Source of the DNA: Mycolicibacterium moriokaense
Lineage (GTDB): Bacteria > Actinomycetota > Actinomycetes > Mycobacteriales > Mycobacteriaceae
NCBI RefSeq assembly: GCF_010726085.1
Contig: NZ_AP022560.1
Location: 4,898,001-4,962,000, forward strand
Direction of reading: 5' to 3'
DNA: 64,000 nt
Shown here: positions 52,660 to 61,741 of the stretch, in pieces
How the letters are laid out: each line of letters begins with the position of its first letter
Position numbering within the stretch: position 1 is the stretch's first letter
The notes under the pieces: generated by a model
Database searches by the model: none
What the model was told of the DNA's origin: nothing
The model's input: the letters and a program-made list of their open reading frames with translations, nothing else
Program-made: the position numbers and the translations under genes

Positions 52660-54231
52660 TCATTTCTTGGCTACCTCGGGTTGGGTGAAATTCTCCGCGG
52701 GCGCGTTCTTTGGTGCGGTCGCCGGCCGACTGAGCTGCGCGACGTACTCCTCAGGTTTGAAGCGCCGGGTCGCTCGTGCGTACGCGAGGTGCGAAGCGGG
52801 CCACATCGCCGTGACCTTGCCCTCGTCGTTGGTGTACCAGCCTGGGCAGTTGTCCGTGAAAACGGTGCGGTCGAGTTTGGCCTCCAGCCAGGCTTGAAAC
52901 CTCTGATAAGTGAACGGGCTGACCTCGAGCGACGCCAGCTGCTCGCGTTGCTTGTGCTCAACTGCTTGGCGGATATAGGACGCCTGCCTCTCCAGCAGGA
53001 ACACAATCGTGTTGGTGATGCTGTTGGTATTGGGACCGAACAGCATGAACATATTCGGGAAGTTGGGGACCGTAATGCCCAGGTACGCCGCAGGTCCGCC
53101 CGCCCACTGCTCGTGCAGATCGGCGCCACCGCGTCCGCGAATTCTGATGGGCGCAAGAAATTCGCTTGCCTTGAACCCGGTGCACCACACGATGACGTCG
53201 GCATCGATGTGCCGACCGTCAGCGGTGATCACGCCACTCTCATCGACAGACTCGACCGCCGAGCCGATGAGGTGCACATGGTCTCGGCCGATCGTCGGAT
53301 ACCAATCGTTGGACAGCAGCAGCCGATTGCAGAGCAGCCGGTAGTCGGGAATCGCGGCGGCCACCTCCGCCGGATCCTTCACGTGCCGCTTCAACCGAAA
53401 GATCAAATACCACTGCGAGAGTCGCCGCACCGGCTCGGCCGCTCGTGTTACCAGTGGATAGCGCACCTCGTAGGCAAGGAACAACGTGATGTGGTGCAGT
53501 GTGCGCAGCCATCCGAACCGACGCATCAACGCGGTCTGCAGCCGCCCAGGAACTCGCTTGCTCTTCCACATCACCCAGTTCGGCGAACGCTGGACCACGG
53601 TGAGGTCCTTGACCCGGTCCGCGATCGCCGGCACGACCTGAATCGCACTGGCGCCGCTGCCGACCACAACGACCTTCTTGTTGGTGAGATCCACATTGTG
53701 ATTCCACTGCGCCGAGTGGAAGGAATCGCCCCGAAACTTCTCCAACCCGGCCACGTTCGGCATCTTCGGCCGGCTCAACTGGCCAGTCGCCAAGACGAGG
53801 ATGTCGACCGTCACCGAGTCCCCCGCCGTGGTCGTCACCGTCCATTTGCCGGTGGCGTCGTCGAAATCGGCAGTGGCGACCTCGGAGTTGAAACGAATCA
53901 GCGGCTGAATGCCGAACTCGACCGCCACTTCGGACAGGTAGTGCTGGATCTCCGACTGTGAGCCGAATAGCGCCGACCAGTCCGGCTTCAATGCATATGA
54001 GAACGAATAGATTGGCGACGGCACGTCGCACGCGGCCCCTGGATAGGTGTTGTCGCGCCAAACCCCGCCGACCGCTGAAGCCCGCTCGAAGATCGTAATG
54101 TCCTCGATTCCCGACCTTTTGAGCTCGATCGCCGCTGCGAGGCCCCCGAAACCGCACCCGACGATCGCAACCGATGTCTCGGTCCTCGGGCGCCGACGAG
54201 TCACGTTCTGTAGCACATGTTGAACGCCCAC
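52660..54231 (-). CDS. Flavin-containing monooxygenase, Baeyer-Villiger-like
   Basis: A 523-residue class B flavoprotein monooxygenase: FAD site VAIVGCGFGGLAAAIEL, NADPH site VVVVGSGASAIQVV, and the fingerprint FRGDSFHSAQWNH, the FxGxxxHxxxW BVMO motif but with Asn after Trp where Pro/Asp is usual. It inserts oxygen next to a ketone or oxidises a heteroatom. GTG start with GAAGG close upstream. Same strand as the MpaB-like gene, 81 nt after it. Confidence 0.9.
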   Translation of the reverse strand: MGVQHVLQNVTRRRPRTETSVAIVGCGFGGLAAAIELKRSGIEDITIFERASAVGGVWRDNTYPGAACDVPSPIYSFSYALKPDWSALFGSQSEIQHYLSEVAVEFGIQPLIRFNSEVATADFDDATGKWTVTTTAGDSVTVDILVLATGQLSRPKMPNVAGLEKFRGDSFHSAQWNHNVDLTNKKVVVVGSGASAIQVVPAIADRVKDLTVVQRSPNWVMWKSKRVPGRLQTALMRRFGWLRTLHHITLFLAYEVRYPLVTRAAEPVRRLSQWYLIFRLKRHVKDPAEVAAAIPDYRLLCNRLLLSNDWYPTIGRDHVHLIGSAVESVDESGVITADGRHIDADVIVWCTGFKASEFLAPIRIRGRGGADLHEQWAGGPAAYLGITVPNFPNMFMLFGPNTNSITNTIVFLLERQASYIRQAVEHKQREQLASLEVSPFTYQRFQAWLEAKLDRTVFTDNCPGWYTNDEGKVTAMWPASHLAYARATRRFKPEEYVAQLSRPATAPKNAPAENFTQPEVAKK

Positions 54232-54312
54232 GTGGCCTTCTCTCTTTCACTGGTCAGAAAATCACCCGCGAACGGGGAGCGTTCGCGTCGATCGGTTGTA
54301 CGTGAGTCTGTG

Positions 54313-55431
54313 TTACGACTTCGAGGCCGACGTGCTTCGCAGAACCGGCATCGCCTGGGGCGGTGGAGGATCGACTTCGAGCGCCTCCTTACCGAGGACG
54401 TACTCCGCCGTGGATCCTGGCCAGTTCTTGGACAGATGGTCAACCTTCACCAGGCACCGCGCGGCATCGGGAACCTCGAACTTGGCTCGGCGGGTGCGTC
54501 CCCCAGGCGCGCTATCCGCCACCTTGCCGCGACGGTAGATCGGCGCTATGTGCTCGCCGAGGAACTTCTCGAACACCGCCTGACCTTGTTCTCCGGTGAA
54601 CCATTTCGAGAGTGCCCGCAGGGCCATCTTGGTCGCCAGCTGTGAACCGAGCTTGGGCCGACGGTTGATCGCGACCAGCTCCCGCTCTTCCCAGGACATC
54701 GTCAGCAGCGCCATGTCGGCGAACGCTCGGAGCACGAACATCGCGGGCTTGCGCAGAACAGGATGCAGATCGCCGATCACAGTTCCCGCCGGATAGTCAC
54801 CAGTAGCGAAGGGAGACAGGATCTCCCGTGCCTGCAGGCCGGTGGCGAAGCGGTTTCTCGCGTGTGCGATGAAGTCGACGAGTTCGCCGTATGTCGACGG
54901 CAGATGGTCGGGGTTGGTACCCAGAAGTGCGGCAGGCACCTTCTGCTCCATGCAGAACTGATCGCGTTCGACGCTCGTCAACTCACCGTGCAGCAGTTCA
55001 TAAGTGGCGAGGAAGGAATCCGACAGCATCGCTTGGGTCAATGCCAGTTCGTACTCGGCGTCCGCCCGATATGGGATCTGCGTCAAGGGCTCCACACCCA
55101 CGATCTGGGCATGTCGTCGACGCACGATGCCACTCACATGCTCGGCGTCCTCGGGGCTTCCGTACGTTGCCGCGTACGTGTACCAGGCGACGTGCTTGAA
55201 CCGACCGACTGGGTCGTCGTTGAAGCTGTCGTGGTCGACCGCTGCCGCTGCGAAGGCCGGATGCAGTGTCAACAGCATCGCCTCACGCAGAAGACCGATG
55301 ATGAACACCGTCGGGTCCATCATCACGCGCCAGGTGACGGAGCCGGGTCCGAGCGCGAATTCCGTTGGACCTTCTTCCGGCGGGATCGCAGGACTGCCCG
55401 ATTCGCCGGTCGATACGGCCGCGATCTTCAT
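54313..55431 (-). CDS. MpaB / rubber-oxygenase-like protein (DUF2236 family)
   Basis: A 372-residue protein of the DUF2236 family, related to MpaB and latex-clearing oxygenase: GPGSVTWRVMMDPTVFIIGLLREAM, an LTLHPAFA segment, FKHVAWYTYAATYG and a buried helical core. Characterised relatives use haem to cut isoprenoid chains. The start 55431 has GAGG 6 nt upstream; ATG 55515, with GGAAGGG 8 nt upstream, would add 28 residues and is possible. First gene of an operon with the BVMO-like gene. Confidence 0.8.
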   Translation of the reverse strand: MKIAAVSTGESGSPAIPPEEGPTEFALGPGSVTWRVMMDPTVFIIGLLREAMLLTLHPAFAAAAVDHDSFNDDPVGRFKHVAWYTYAATYGSPEDAEHVSGIVRRRHAQIVGVEPLTQIPYRADAEYELALTQAMLSDSFLATYELLHGELTSVERDQFCMEQKVPAALLGTNPDHLPSTYGELVDFIAHARNRFATGLQAREILSPFATGDYPAGTVIGDLHPVLRKPAMFVLRAFADMALLTMSWEERELVAINRRPKLGSQLATKMALRALSKWFTGEQGQAVFEKFLGEHIAPIYRRGKVADSAPGGRTRRAKFEVPDAARCLVKVDHLSKNWPGSTAEYVLGKEALEVDPPPPQAMPVLRSTSASKS

Positions 55432-55539
55432 ATCAAGCCTCTCTGCATTCGGGCGTCGCACCGGCGGAACGTAGCCGGTGTCAGAAGTGCGGTTAGGAGC
55501 GGTCTCAAAACGCATATTATTTACCCTTCCGATCTATAG

Positions 55540-55555
55540 TCAATATTTTGCGTAT
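55540..55555 (+). promoter_or_regulatory. TTTTGCGTA motif between MpaB-like gene and AveC-like pair 2
   Basis: TCAATATTTTGCGTAT; 15 of 16 positions agree with the minus-strand site before AveC-like pair 1 (11971). A second half-site AACGCATATTAT lies at 55509-55520 and an inverted repeat CATAC-ATTC-GTATG at 55577-55590, so this divergent region may bind more than one protein. Confidence 0.4.
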
Positions 55556-55617
55556 TTTTTCAAGCTTATGACGCCGCATACATTCGTATGAGCCGCGCGA
55601 AGTCAGGAGGGAAGACG

Positions 55618-56448
55618 ATGAACCCCACCGTCCCGGACATGCCGATCCGCGAGGCGCCACAGGGCGCGCTCATCGCCTACACGGTGCTGATGGTGCTGAC
55701 CACGTTGGCGTTCTTCATGTGGTGGGCCTTGCGTGAACGCAAGCGCGGACCCGCACTCCTGTTGTTCCTCGTCGGGGGTGCAATCTCCGGACTGATGGAG
55801 CCATGGTTGGACAACGTCGTATTGGTCGGCTATCCGCCACACCAGGTCACTCCGGTGTTCGTGGCTTTCGAGCGGGCTGTCCCGATATTCGTCCCAATCG
55901 GCTACGCGTGGTTCTGTGGAGGCCTGCTCTATGTGCTCTACCGCGCGTTCTCGACGGAGTTCACCGCGCGCAAGATCTGGACCCTCTACGCCATCGTGGC
56001 GGTGATCGACTTCATCGCGATCGGCCTCTCCGCCTGGCTTGGCATCCTCGAGATCTTCGGCGACCCGCCGATGAAGGTCGCCGGCTTCGTGGTGTGGTGG
56101 GCAGCCATCGACGCCCTACAGATCGTGCTCGGCGCCACGCTAGCGGTGTTCCTGGTACCGGTCCTGCGTGGCGCGCAGCAGTTGTGGCTCCTGCTGATCC
56201 CATCCGTAGTCCTCGGCGCCGCAGCGGGAATCGTGGGCTGGCCGATCTCGACCGCTCTCAACTCTGGTTGGCCGATGTGGGCGAAGTACGTCTGCGCGCT
56301 CGCCTCCATCGGTATCAGTCTTGCCTGCACGCACTTCGTCGCGAAGTGTGCACCGCCGCTCGTGGAGTACGTCCGGCGCTTGCAGTCGCCTGCGGACCGG
56401 GTCTCTCCCGAGACGAGAAGCGCTCGTACCCTCAGTCGCGGATCCTGA
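55618..56448 (+). CDS. AveC-like multi-pass membrane protein, pair 2 first gene
   Basis: A 276-residue protein with about seven transmembrane segments; LVGGAISGLMEPWLDNVVLVGY is the shared family block and VAGFVVWWAAIDAL a later one. Paralogue of the genes at 10221 and 11071. ATG 55618 has AGGAGGG 6 nt upstream, the best ribosome-binding site in this locus. Divergent from the MpaB-like oxygenase. Confidence 0.72.
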   Translation: MNPTVPDMPIREAPQGALIAYTVLMVLTTLAFFMWWALRERKRGPALLLFLVGGAISGLMEPWLDNVVLVGYPPHQVTPVFVAFERAVPIFVPIGYAWFCGGLLYVLYRAFSTEFTARKIWTLYAIVAVIDFIAIGLSAWLGILEIFGDPPMKVAGFVVWWAAIDALQIVLGATLAVFLVPVLRGAQQLWLLLIPSVVLGAAAGIVGWPISTALNSGWPMWAKYVCALASIGISLACTHFVAKCAPPLVEYVRRLQSPADRVSPETRSARTLSRGS

Positions 56449-56475
56449 CAGAATGCGTACTAACTATTGATCTCT

Positions 56476-56491
56476 GATACGCATATATGCG
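56476..56491. promoter_or_regulatory. GATACGCATA motif with palindromic CGCATATATGCG
   Basis: CGCATATATGCG (56480-56491) is a perfect 12-bp palindrome, preceded by GATA so that GATACGCATA repeats the site upstream of AveC-like pair 1. It lies about 110 nt before the second gene of pair 2, in the 154-nt gap between the two AveC-like genes, suggesting an internal promoter or operator. Confidence 0.4.
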
Positions 56492-56602
56492 AGCATCGTG
56501 GCAGATTGGTTCTGAATGCACCAGGTCGGGGGCTGTACCGCGAATGTCGCTGCACGACAACGCGGGTCGAACAGCACCCGGGTACGACCGAAGAGGTGAC
56601 CG

Positions 56603-57532
56603 TTGACGGAGTTGATGCTCAGCCAGGCACCACCGATGTATCCGGTCCCGCCGGCGGATTTGTCCGCGCCCTTCGGCTGGAGCCTGGCCTTCACCGTCAT
56701 CTGCGTCATGTTCTGGCTGGTTGCCCTCGCTTGGGTGGTCCGACTGGCGCTGCGCGGCGAAAAACTGGGCCTCGTCTTCCTGCTCGGCGGCTTGTGCATG
56801 GGACTCCTCGAGCCCTACTTGGACTATCTCGGCCTGCTCTGGTTCGCCAGCGACAACGTCGCCGTCACAGTCAACCTGTTCCAGCGCCACATTCCGCTCT
56901 ATGTGGTGCTCGGGTACTCGTTCTTCTTCGGACTGCAGGCGTACGTCATCTACCGCGCGATCGCGCTCGGTAAGGGCGCCAAGTTCTTCCTCTACGCCTA
57001 CGGCCTGTCCTGGCTCTTCGACGCGGCCCTGCAGATCACGGGCGCCCAACTCGGCCTCTACAAGTACTACGGGCAGCAGCCGTTCCTGTTCTTCGGCGCC
57101 CCGGCGTGGTGGTACACCATCGATGCCTCTTTGCAACTGACCGCGGGGCTCGTGTTCTTCCTGCTACGGCACCGCTTGGTCGGTTGGGGCCAATTGATCG
57201 TGATCCCAATGCTTCCCGGCATATACGCCGGCCTCAACGGTGCGCTCGGATGGCCGACGTTCACCGCGCTGAACAGCAACTTCGATCCAGAGCTCAACGG
57301 CAACGGCTCCACCGCGCTCGTCTACCTCGGAGGTCTGGTGACCATCGTCCTCACCGGGCTGCTGGTGTGGCTCGTCATCGCCGAAATCGGCCGCGCGCAA
57401 CGCCGTGCAGGCATCGACGTCAACCGCAACGTGTCCCTGCGCGAAGTGCTGTTGGCCAAGATCGGCATCGGTCTCGACGACCCGGCAACAGTCGGTTCCA
57501 ACGACTTCCTCAGTCAACCGATACGTCGCTGA
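56603..57532 (+). CDS. AveC-like multi-pass membrane protein, pair 2 second gene
   Basis: A 309-residue protein, the longest of the four paralogues: LLGGLCMGLLEPYLDYLGLLWF block, APAWWYTIDASLQLTAGLVFF and a C-terminal soluble tail after LLVWLVIAEIG. The TTG at 56603 is chosen for AGAGG 6 nt upstream; ATG 56615 is the alternative. Function as for the paralogues. Confidence 0.72.
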   Translation: MTELMLSQAPPMYPVPPADLSAPFGWSLAFTVICVMFWLVALAWVVRLALRGEKLGLVFLLGGLCMGLLEPYLDYLGLLWFASDNVAVTVNLFQRHIPLYVVLGYSFFFGLQAYVIYRAIALGKGAKFFLYAYGLSWLFDAALQITGAQLGLYKYYGQQPFLFFGAPAWWYTIDASLQLTAGLVFFLLRHRLVGWGQLIVIPMLPGIYAGLNGALGWPTFTALNSNFDPELNGNGSTALVYLGGLVTIVLTGLLVWLVIAEIGRAQRRAGIDVNRNVSLREVLLAKIGIGLDDPATVGSNDFLSQPIRR

Positions 57533-57569
57533 TAGCGGGACTGCGTCGCCCGCAAAACAGCACGCGTGT

Positions 57570-58757
57570 CTAGACGGCGGTGCCGTCGGCCACCCACGGC
57601 ACCTTGTCGGCCGTGGCGCCGTCGAGGACCATCGCGGCGACCCGTTCCCGATGCTGCTCGGCGCTCCCCAGCAACACCGCGTTGGTGGCGGCGCGCTTGA
57701 AGTAGAGATGCGCCTGGTGCTCCCAGGTGAACCCGATCCCGCCGTGCACCTGAACGGCGTCGGCGGCGACATGACTACCGGCGGCGGAGCAGACGGCTTG
57801 CGCGATGCTCGTCGCCAACGCCGGATCGTCGGATCCGTCGGTGAGCGCCCAGATCGCGTGGTACGCCGTCGATCTCGCGTGCTCGACGTCCACAAGCAGA
57901 TTGGCGAGCCGGTGTTTGACCGCCTGAAACGATCCGATCGGCCTGCCGAACTGCAGCCGTGACTTCGCGTACTCCACTGACAGGTCGAGCAGATGCTGCG
58001 CGGCGCCGACCTGCTCGACCGCCAGCAGCGCCGCACCGACCTGCAGCGCATGGTCGAGGACCCGCGCGGCCTCGTCGGGTCCGGCGATCAGCGTCGCCGG
58101 CGCTTTCGAGAAGGTGACGTTCACCTCGGAGCGGGTCAGGTCGAGCGTCGCCAGCGGCGCGCGCTCGACCCCGTCGGCCGAAGCGTCGACCGCGTAGAGC
58201 GCCACCCCGCCTGCTCCGCGTGCGGCGACCAACAGCACATCGGCGATACCGCCGTCGACAACCTGGCTCACCGTGCCCGAGATCGCGTCGCCATCGGCGG
58301 TCACCGAGACCGCTGACGGGTCGAATACGCCCGCCCGATCCACCACCGCGAAAGCCGCGGTGCGCCTGCCCTCGATGAGATCACCGAGCAGTTCATCTCG
58401 CGTCGACCCGGATGAGGCCGCGACCAACGCCGGGATCGCAAGGTAGACAGTGCCGAACAACGGACCGCACGCCAATCGCGCGCCGAGTTCCTCGATGGCC
58501 ACCGCCTGATCGACCAACGTGCCGCCGACTCCCCCGTCGGCCTCCGGCACGGACAGCCCGAGAACACCGAGCTCGCCGCCGAGCCGCGCCCACACCTTCG
58601 CGTCGAACGGCGGGTCGGACTCCATGAGTGCGCGGATCTTCTCCTCGGCGAAGTGCTCGGCGCTGAACTTGCGCACCGCATCGCGCAGTTGCGCCTGCTC
58701 GTCGGTAAACCTGTACTCCGCCTGGAACACGGTCTGTTCCGCAAGCTTGTCAGCCAC
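57570..58757 (-). CDS. Acyl-CoA dehydrogenase (FadE type), second subunit of a pair
   Basis: A 395-residue acyl-CoA dehydrogenase-fold protein with QVHGGIGFTWEHQAHLYFKRA near the C-terminus and SRLQFGRPIGSFQAVKH. In mycobacteria such subunits pair with a second FadE to form heterotetramers acting on sterol or branched acyl-CoAs. GTG 58757 has AAGGAG 7 nt upstream and overlaps the partner gene's stop by 8 nt, supporting a co-produced pair. Confidence 0.92.
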   Translation of the reverse strand: MADKLAEQTVFQAEYRFTDEQAQLRDAVRKFSAEHFAEEKIRALMESDPPFDAKVWARLGGELGVLGLSVPEADGGVGGTLVDQAVAIEELGARLACGPLFGTVYLAIPALVAASSGSTRDELLGDLIEGRRTAAFAVVDRAGVFDPSAVSVTADGDAISGTVSQVVDGGIADVLLVAARGAGGVALYAVDASADGVERAPLATLDLTRSEVNVTFSKAPATLIAGPDEAARVLDHALQVGAALLAVEQVGAAQHLLDLSVEYAKSRLQFGRPIGSFQAVKHRLANLLVDVEHARSTAYHAIWALTDGSDDPALATSIAQAVCSAAGSHVAADAVQVHGGIGFTWEHQAHLYFKRAATNAVLLGSAEQHRERVAAMVLDGATADKVPWVADGTAV

Positions 58758-59943
58758 GGGGAATCTCCTTCCACGGCATGCCCGAATCGGCACGCAGGTC
58801 GCCGGGCAGTCCGAGAATGCGCTCGCCGAGAATGTTGCGCATCACCTCCGAGGTGCCGCCTTCGATGGTGTTGGCGCGGCTGCGTAGGAACCGCTGCTGG
58901 ATCGGCCCCTGCCAGTCCTTCTCGCCGGTGGCCGCGCCCTGGCTGTAGCCGCGATACAGAAGTCCTTCTGGCCCAAGGAAATCCATGCACCACTCGTAGA
59001 TGTGCTGATTGAGCTCGGCCCCGACCAGCTTGCCGATCGACCCCTCCGGCCCCGGACCGCCGACCGTCGCGGCCGCGCGCGAACGTTCCGAGGTCAACCG
59101 CTGCGCCTCCGAGCGCAGCCACAACTGGGTGAGCCGGTCGCGCAGCACCGGAGTGTGGCGCTCGTGGCGCGACGCCCACAGTGCGGTGGCGTCGGCGATG
59201 GTGCCCGCACCGCGCCGGCTGCCGCTACCGCCGAGGGCCGTGCGTTCGTTCATCAGCGTCGTCATCGCGACGTTCCAGCCGTTGCCCACCTCGCCGAGGC
59301 GGTGCTTATCCGGGATGCGCGCGTCGGAGAAGTACACCTCGTTGAATTCGGCCTGCCCGGTCATCTGCCGCAGCGGCCGCGTTTCCACCCCAGGGCCGTG
59401 CATGTCGATGACGAAGTAGGTCAACCCCTTGTGCTTGGGAACGTCCGGATCGGTGCGCGCCAGCAGCAGACCCCAGCGGGCCCGGTGGGCCAGGCTCGTC
59501 CACACCTTCTGACCGTTGATCACCCAGTCGTCACCGTCGCGCACCGCGGAGGTGGCGAGCCCGGCCAGATCGGATCCGGCGCCCGGCTCGGAGAACAGCT
59601 GACACCACAGGTCCTCGGTGGTGGCCAGCGGCCGCAGCCATTGCCGCTTCACCTCGTCGGTCTGCGCGTGCTCACGGATCGTCGGCGCGGCCATGCCGTA
59701 GCCCATCGGGTTGAGTCCGAGCGGCACCGGCCCGCCCGCACCCTGCAGGATTCGGTCGGCGACGGCCTGCAGGCCCCGCGACACCCCGAGCCCGCCGAGG
59801 CCTTCGGGGAAGTGCACCCAGGACAGGCCCGCGTCGTAGCACGCACCCAGGTATTCGGGGATGGGCACGTTCTTCGGGTCGTGGTCGGCGACCACGGCCC
59901 GCGCCAGCTCCGCGACCCGTTCGGCATCAGCGTCGTTGCTCAT
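58750..59943 (-). CDS. Acyl-CoA dehydrogenase (FadE type), first subunit of a pair
   Basis: A 397-residue protein: FSEPGAGSDLAGL, INGQKVWTSLAHRARW and the C-terminal RSRANTIEGGTSEVMRNILGERILGLP, typical of FadE partners. Likely forms a heteromer with the downstream gene. It dehydrogenates an acyl-CoA; substrate unknown. Confidence 0.93.
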   Translation of the reverse strand: MSNDADAERVAELARAVVADHDPKNVPIPEYLGACYDAGLSWVHFPEGLGGLGVSRGLQAVADRILQGAGGPVPLGLNPMGYGMAAPTIREHAQTDEVKRQWLRPLATTEDLWCQLFSEPGAGSDLAGLATSAVRDGDDWVINGQKVWTSLAHRARWGLLLARTDPDVPKHKGLTYFVIDMHGPGVETRPLRQMTGQAEFNEVYFSDARIPDKHRLGEVGNGWNVAMTTLMNERTALGGSGSRRGAGTIADATALWASRHERHTPVLRDRLTQLWLRSEAQRLTSERSRAAATVGGPGPEGSIGKLVGAELNQHIYEWCMDFLGPEGLLYRGYSQGAATGEKDWQGPIQQRFLRSRANTIEGGTSEVMRNILGERILGLPGDLRADSGMPWKEIPRG

Positions 59944-60107
59944 AACCAGTCACGATAGAAACTCGACACCCGTCGACTGTCACCGGGGACCGTATTGGGG
60001 CTGCTAGTCGGGTTTCGGGCGCAATTCCGGCCAAACTTCCCGTTTCACGATTGTTATTCAGGTTTGTCTCAGTTGTCACACGGGTAACTCAGGTAACAAG
60101 GGAGTGC

Positions 60108-60635
60108 GTGGCTCGCCACACTCCAGGAAAAGAAGAAAGAGTGGAATGGAATATTCGGATGCATACCGTTCTGTACTGCAGCCCAAAGGGCGTCGTTTAT
60201 AAAACCCGGGCCTATAGCAAGGCCGATATCGATCAGCTCGTAGCAACGCATGGTCTGCGGTGCTTGACCAGCGCAGACCGCCAGTACGACTTCTGGTTCG
60301 CCGCATCGCCGCCCAAGTGCCAGCGCCGGGCCAACACCATTGCCACCGAACTACTGATGGCGACAACGACATTCACCGCACGGACCGTGCCGCTGCTGCG
60401 CGGCTGCGTCGTCATCGCCACCCATGATTCTGACGGTGACCTCGACGGGCTCAGCTGGCAGCAGCTCGACGAGCTCGCCGCGAAGAACCGCGCAATCACC
60501 AGCCGGCAGGCCCGCATCCTCGCCCGCAGGGTCGCCAGGGATGCCCGCCGGCGGCGACCCCGCCCCGCGCGTCGTTCCGCCCCACCCGTCGCTGCCCAGG
60601 CGCAACAGCCGATGGATGCCGCCGGTAGTCGCTAG
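60108..60635 (+). CDS. Hypothetical basic protein
   Basis: About 175 residues. Middle part contains TVLYCSPKGVVYKTRAYSKADIDQLVATHG and RTVPLLRGCVVIATHDSDGDLDGLSW; the C-terminus is strongly Arg-rich (about 15 Arg in the last 50). No family recognised. Start uncertain: GTG 60108 follows AAGGGAG closely, GTG 60141 and ATG 60159 are alternatives. Coding is supported by a composition unlike the shadow frames but not by homology. Confidence 0.6.
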   Translation: MARHTPGKEERVEWNIRMHTVLYCSPKGVVYKTRAYSKADIDQLVATHGLRCLTSADRQYDFWFAASPPKCQRRANTIATELLMATTTFTARTVPLLRGCVVIATHDSDGDLDGLSWQQLDELAAKNRAITSRQARILARRVARDARRRRPRPARRSAPPVAAQAQQPMDAAGSR

Positions 60636-60676
60636 CAAGCGTTGACACGTCGCGGGGTGTCGGCAACACTCCGGTC

Positions 60677-61741
60677 GTGACCGAATCGGGGTGGGCGAAT
60701 CTGGTCGCCGGGCTCGACGCCGCAGGAAAGCACCTCGACGAAGCCACCCGGGATCTCGATCCCGCCGAGCGCGCCGATGGTCAGCGCGCACTGCTCCGCG
60801 CGGTCAACAACCTGCTCAGTCGATTCGAAACCTCAAGCGACGTACCGGAACTCACGCCGTTCAACGGCTGGCGGCAGAAGTTCTTCATAGACAACCCCGA
60901 CTACCGGTACTGGATCACCGACATCGGCGACGGGACCGGTTACCGCATCACCGGCAACGTCGGATCGTCGGTGTACCAATCGATCACGGTGTACGCCGGG
61001 CGCAGTGTCGCCGATGCCTCGGCGGTGGCCCGGGTGGATTCCGACGATCTGGCGGTCGACGCCGACGGCAACTTCACCGTCACCCTGTGTCGCGGGTCCG
61101 GCAACTCGCCGTCGGAGGTGGAGATCCCGGCCGAGGCGTCGTCGGTCTGGGTGCGCTACGTCCACGACGAACAGGCACCGGTCGACCCGGGGACGTGCCG
61201 GATCGAACGACTCGATGCGCCCGGCCCGGCCACCGCACCCGACGACGCCAAGTTCGCCCGCGATCTGTCGCGCCTCGGGGCGTTCATATCAAAGGTTCCG
61301 CGCGCCTTCGAGGTGTCGGCGGCCGAAGACCTGGCGCAGACCAACTCCGTGCGGCACTGGTCGGCGATGACCGGTGGAGCAGCGTTCACCGAACCCGGTA
61401 TCCACTACCTGCGGGGGTCGTGGTCATTGAGACCCGACGAAAGCCTCGTCCTCGACGGTCCGCTGGTGGCGTGCCGCCACTGGAACATCGTGCTGTACAG
61501 CCGATTTCTGAACTCCCTCGACTATCGGCGCCGCACGGTGTCCCGGACCGCGGCGAACGCCACTATCGAAGACGGGCGATATCGCTTCGCGCTCGCCGGC
61601 CGCGATCCTGGCCTTGAGGGCTACGACTGGCTGGACACCGAGGGCCGCGCTTTCGGGATCTTCGTGATGCGTTTCCTGCAGCCCGCTTCCGAACCAACCC
61701 TTCCCGATGTGCGCGTCGTGCGCATGGGCGAGCGGCCATGA
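60677..61741 (+). CDS. DUF1214-like protein
   Basis: A 354-residue protein with a C-terminal region (VRHWSAMTGG...YLRGSWSLRPDESLVLDGPLVACRHWNIVLYSRFLNSLDYR) typical of DUF1214 proteins, all-beta, function unknown. The N-terminus is helical. GTG start at 60677. ATGA overlap with the sulfotransferase gene shows co-translation, so it may act on the same substrate. Confidence 0.75.
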   Translation: MTESGWANLVAGLDAAGKHLDEATRDLDPAERADGQRALLRAVNNLLSRFETSSDVPELTPFNGWRQKFFIDNPDYRYWITDIGDGTGYRITGNVGSSVYQSITVYAGRSVADASAVARVDSDDLAVDADGNFTVTLCRGSGNSPSEVEIPAEASSVWVRYVHDEQAPVDPGTCRIERLDAPGPATAPDDAKFARDLSRLGAFISKVPRAFEVSAAEDLAQTNSVRHWSAMTGGAAFTEPGIHYLRGSWSLRPDESLVLDGPLVACRHWNIVLYSRFLNSLDYRRRTVSRTAANATIEDGRYRFALAGRDPGLEGYDWLDTEGRAFGIFVMRFLQPASEPTLPDVRVVRMGERP

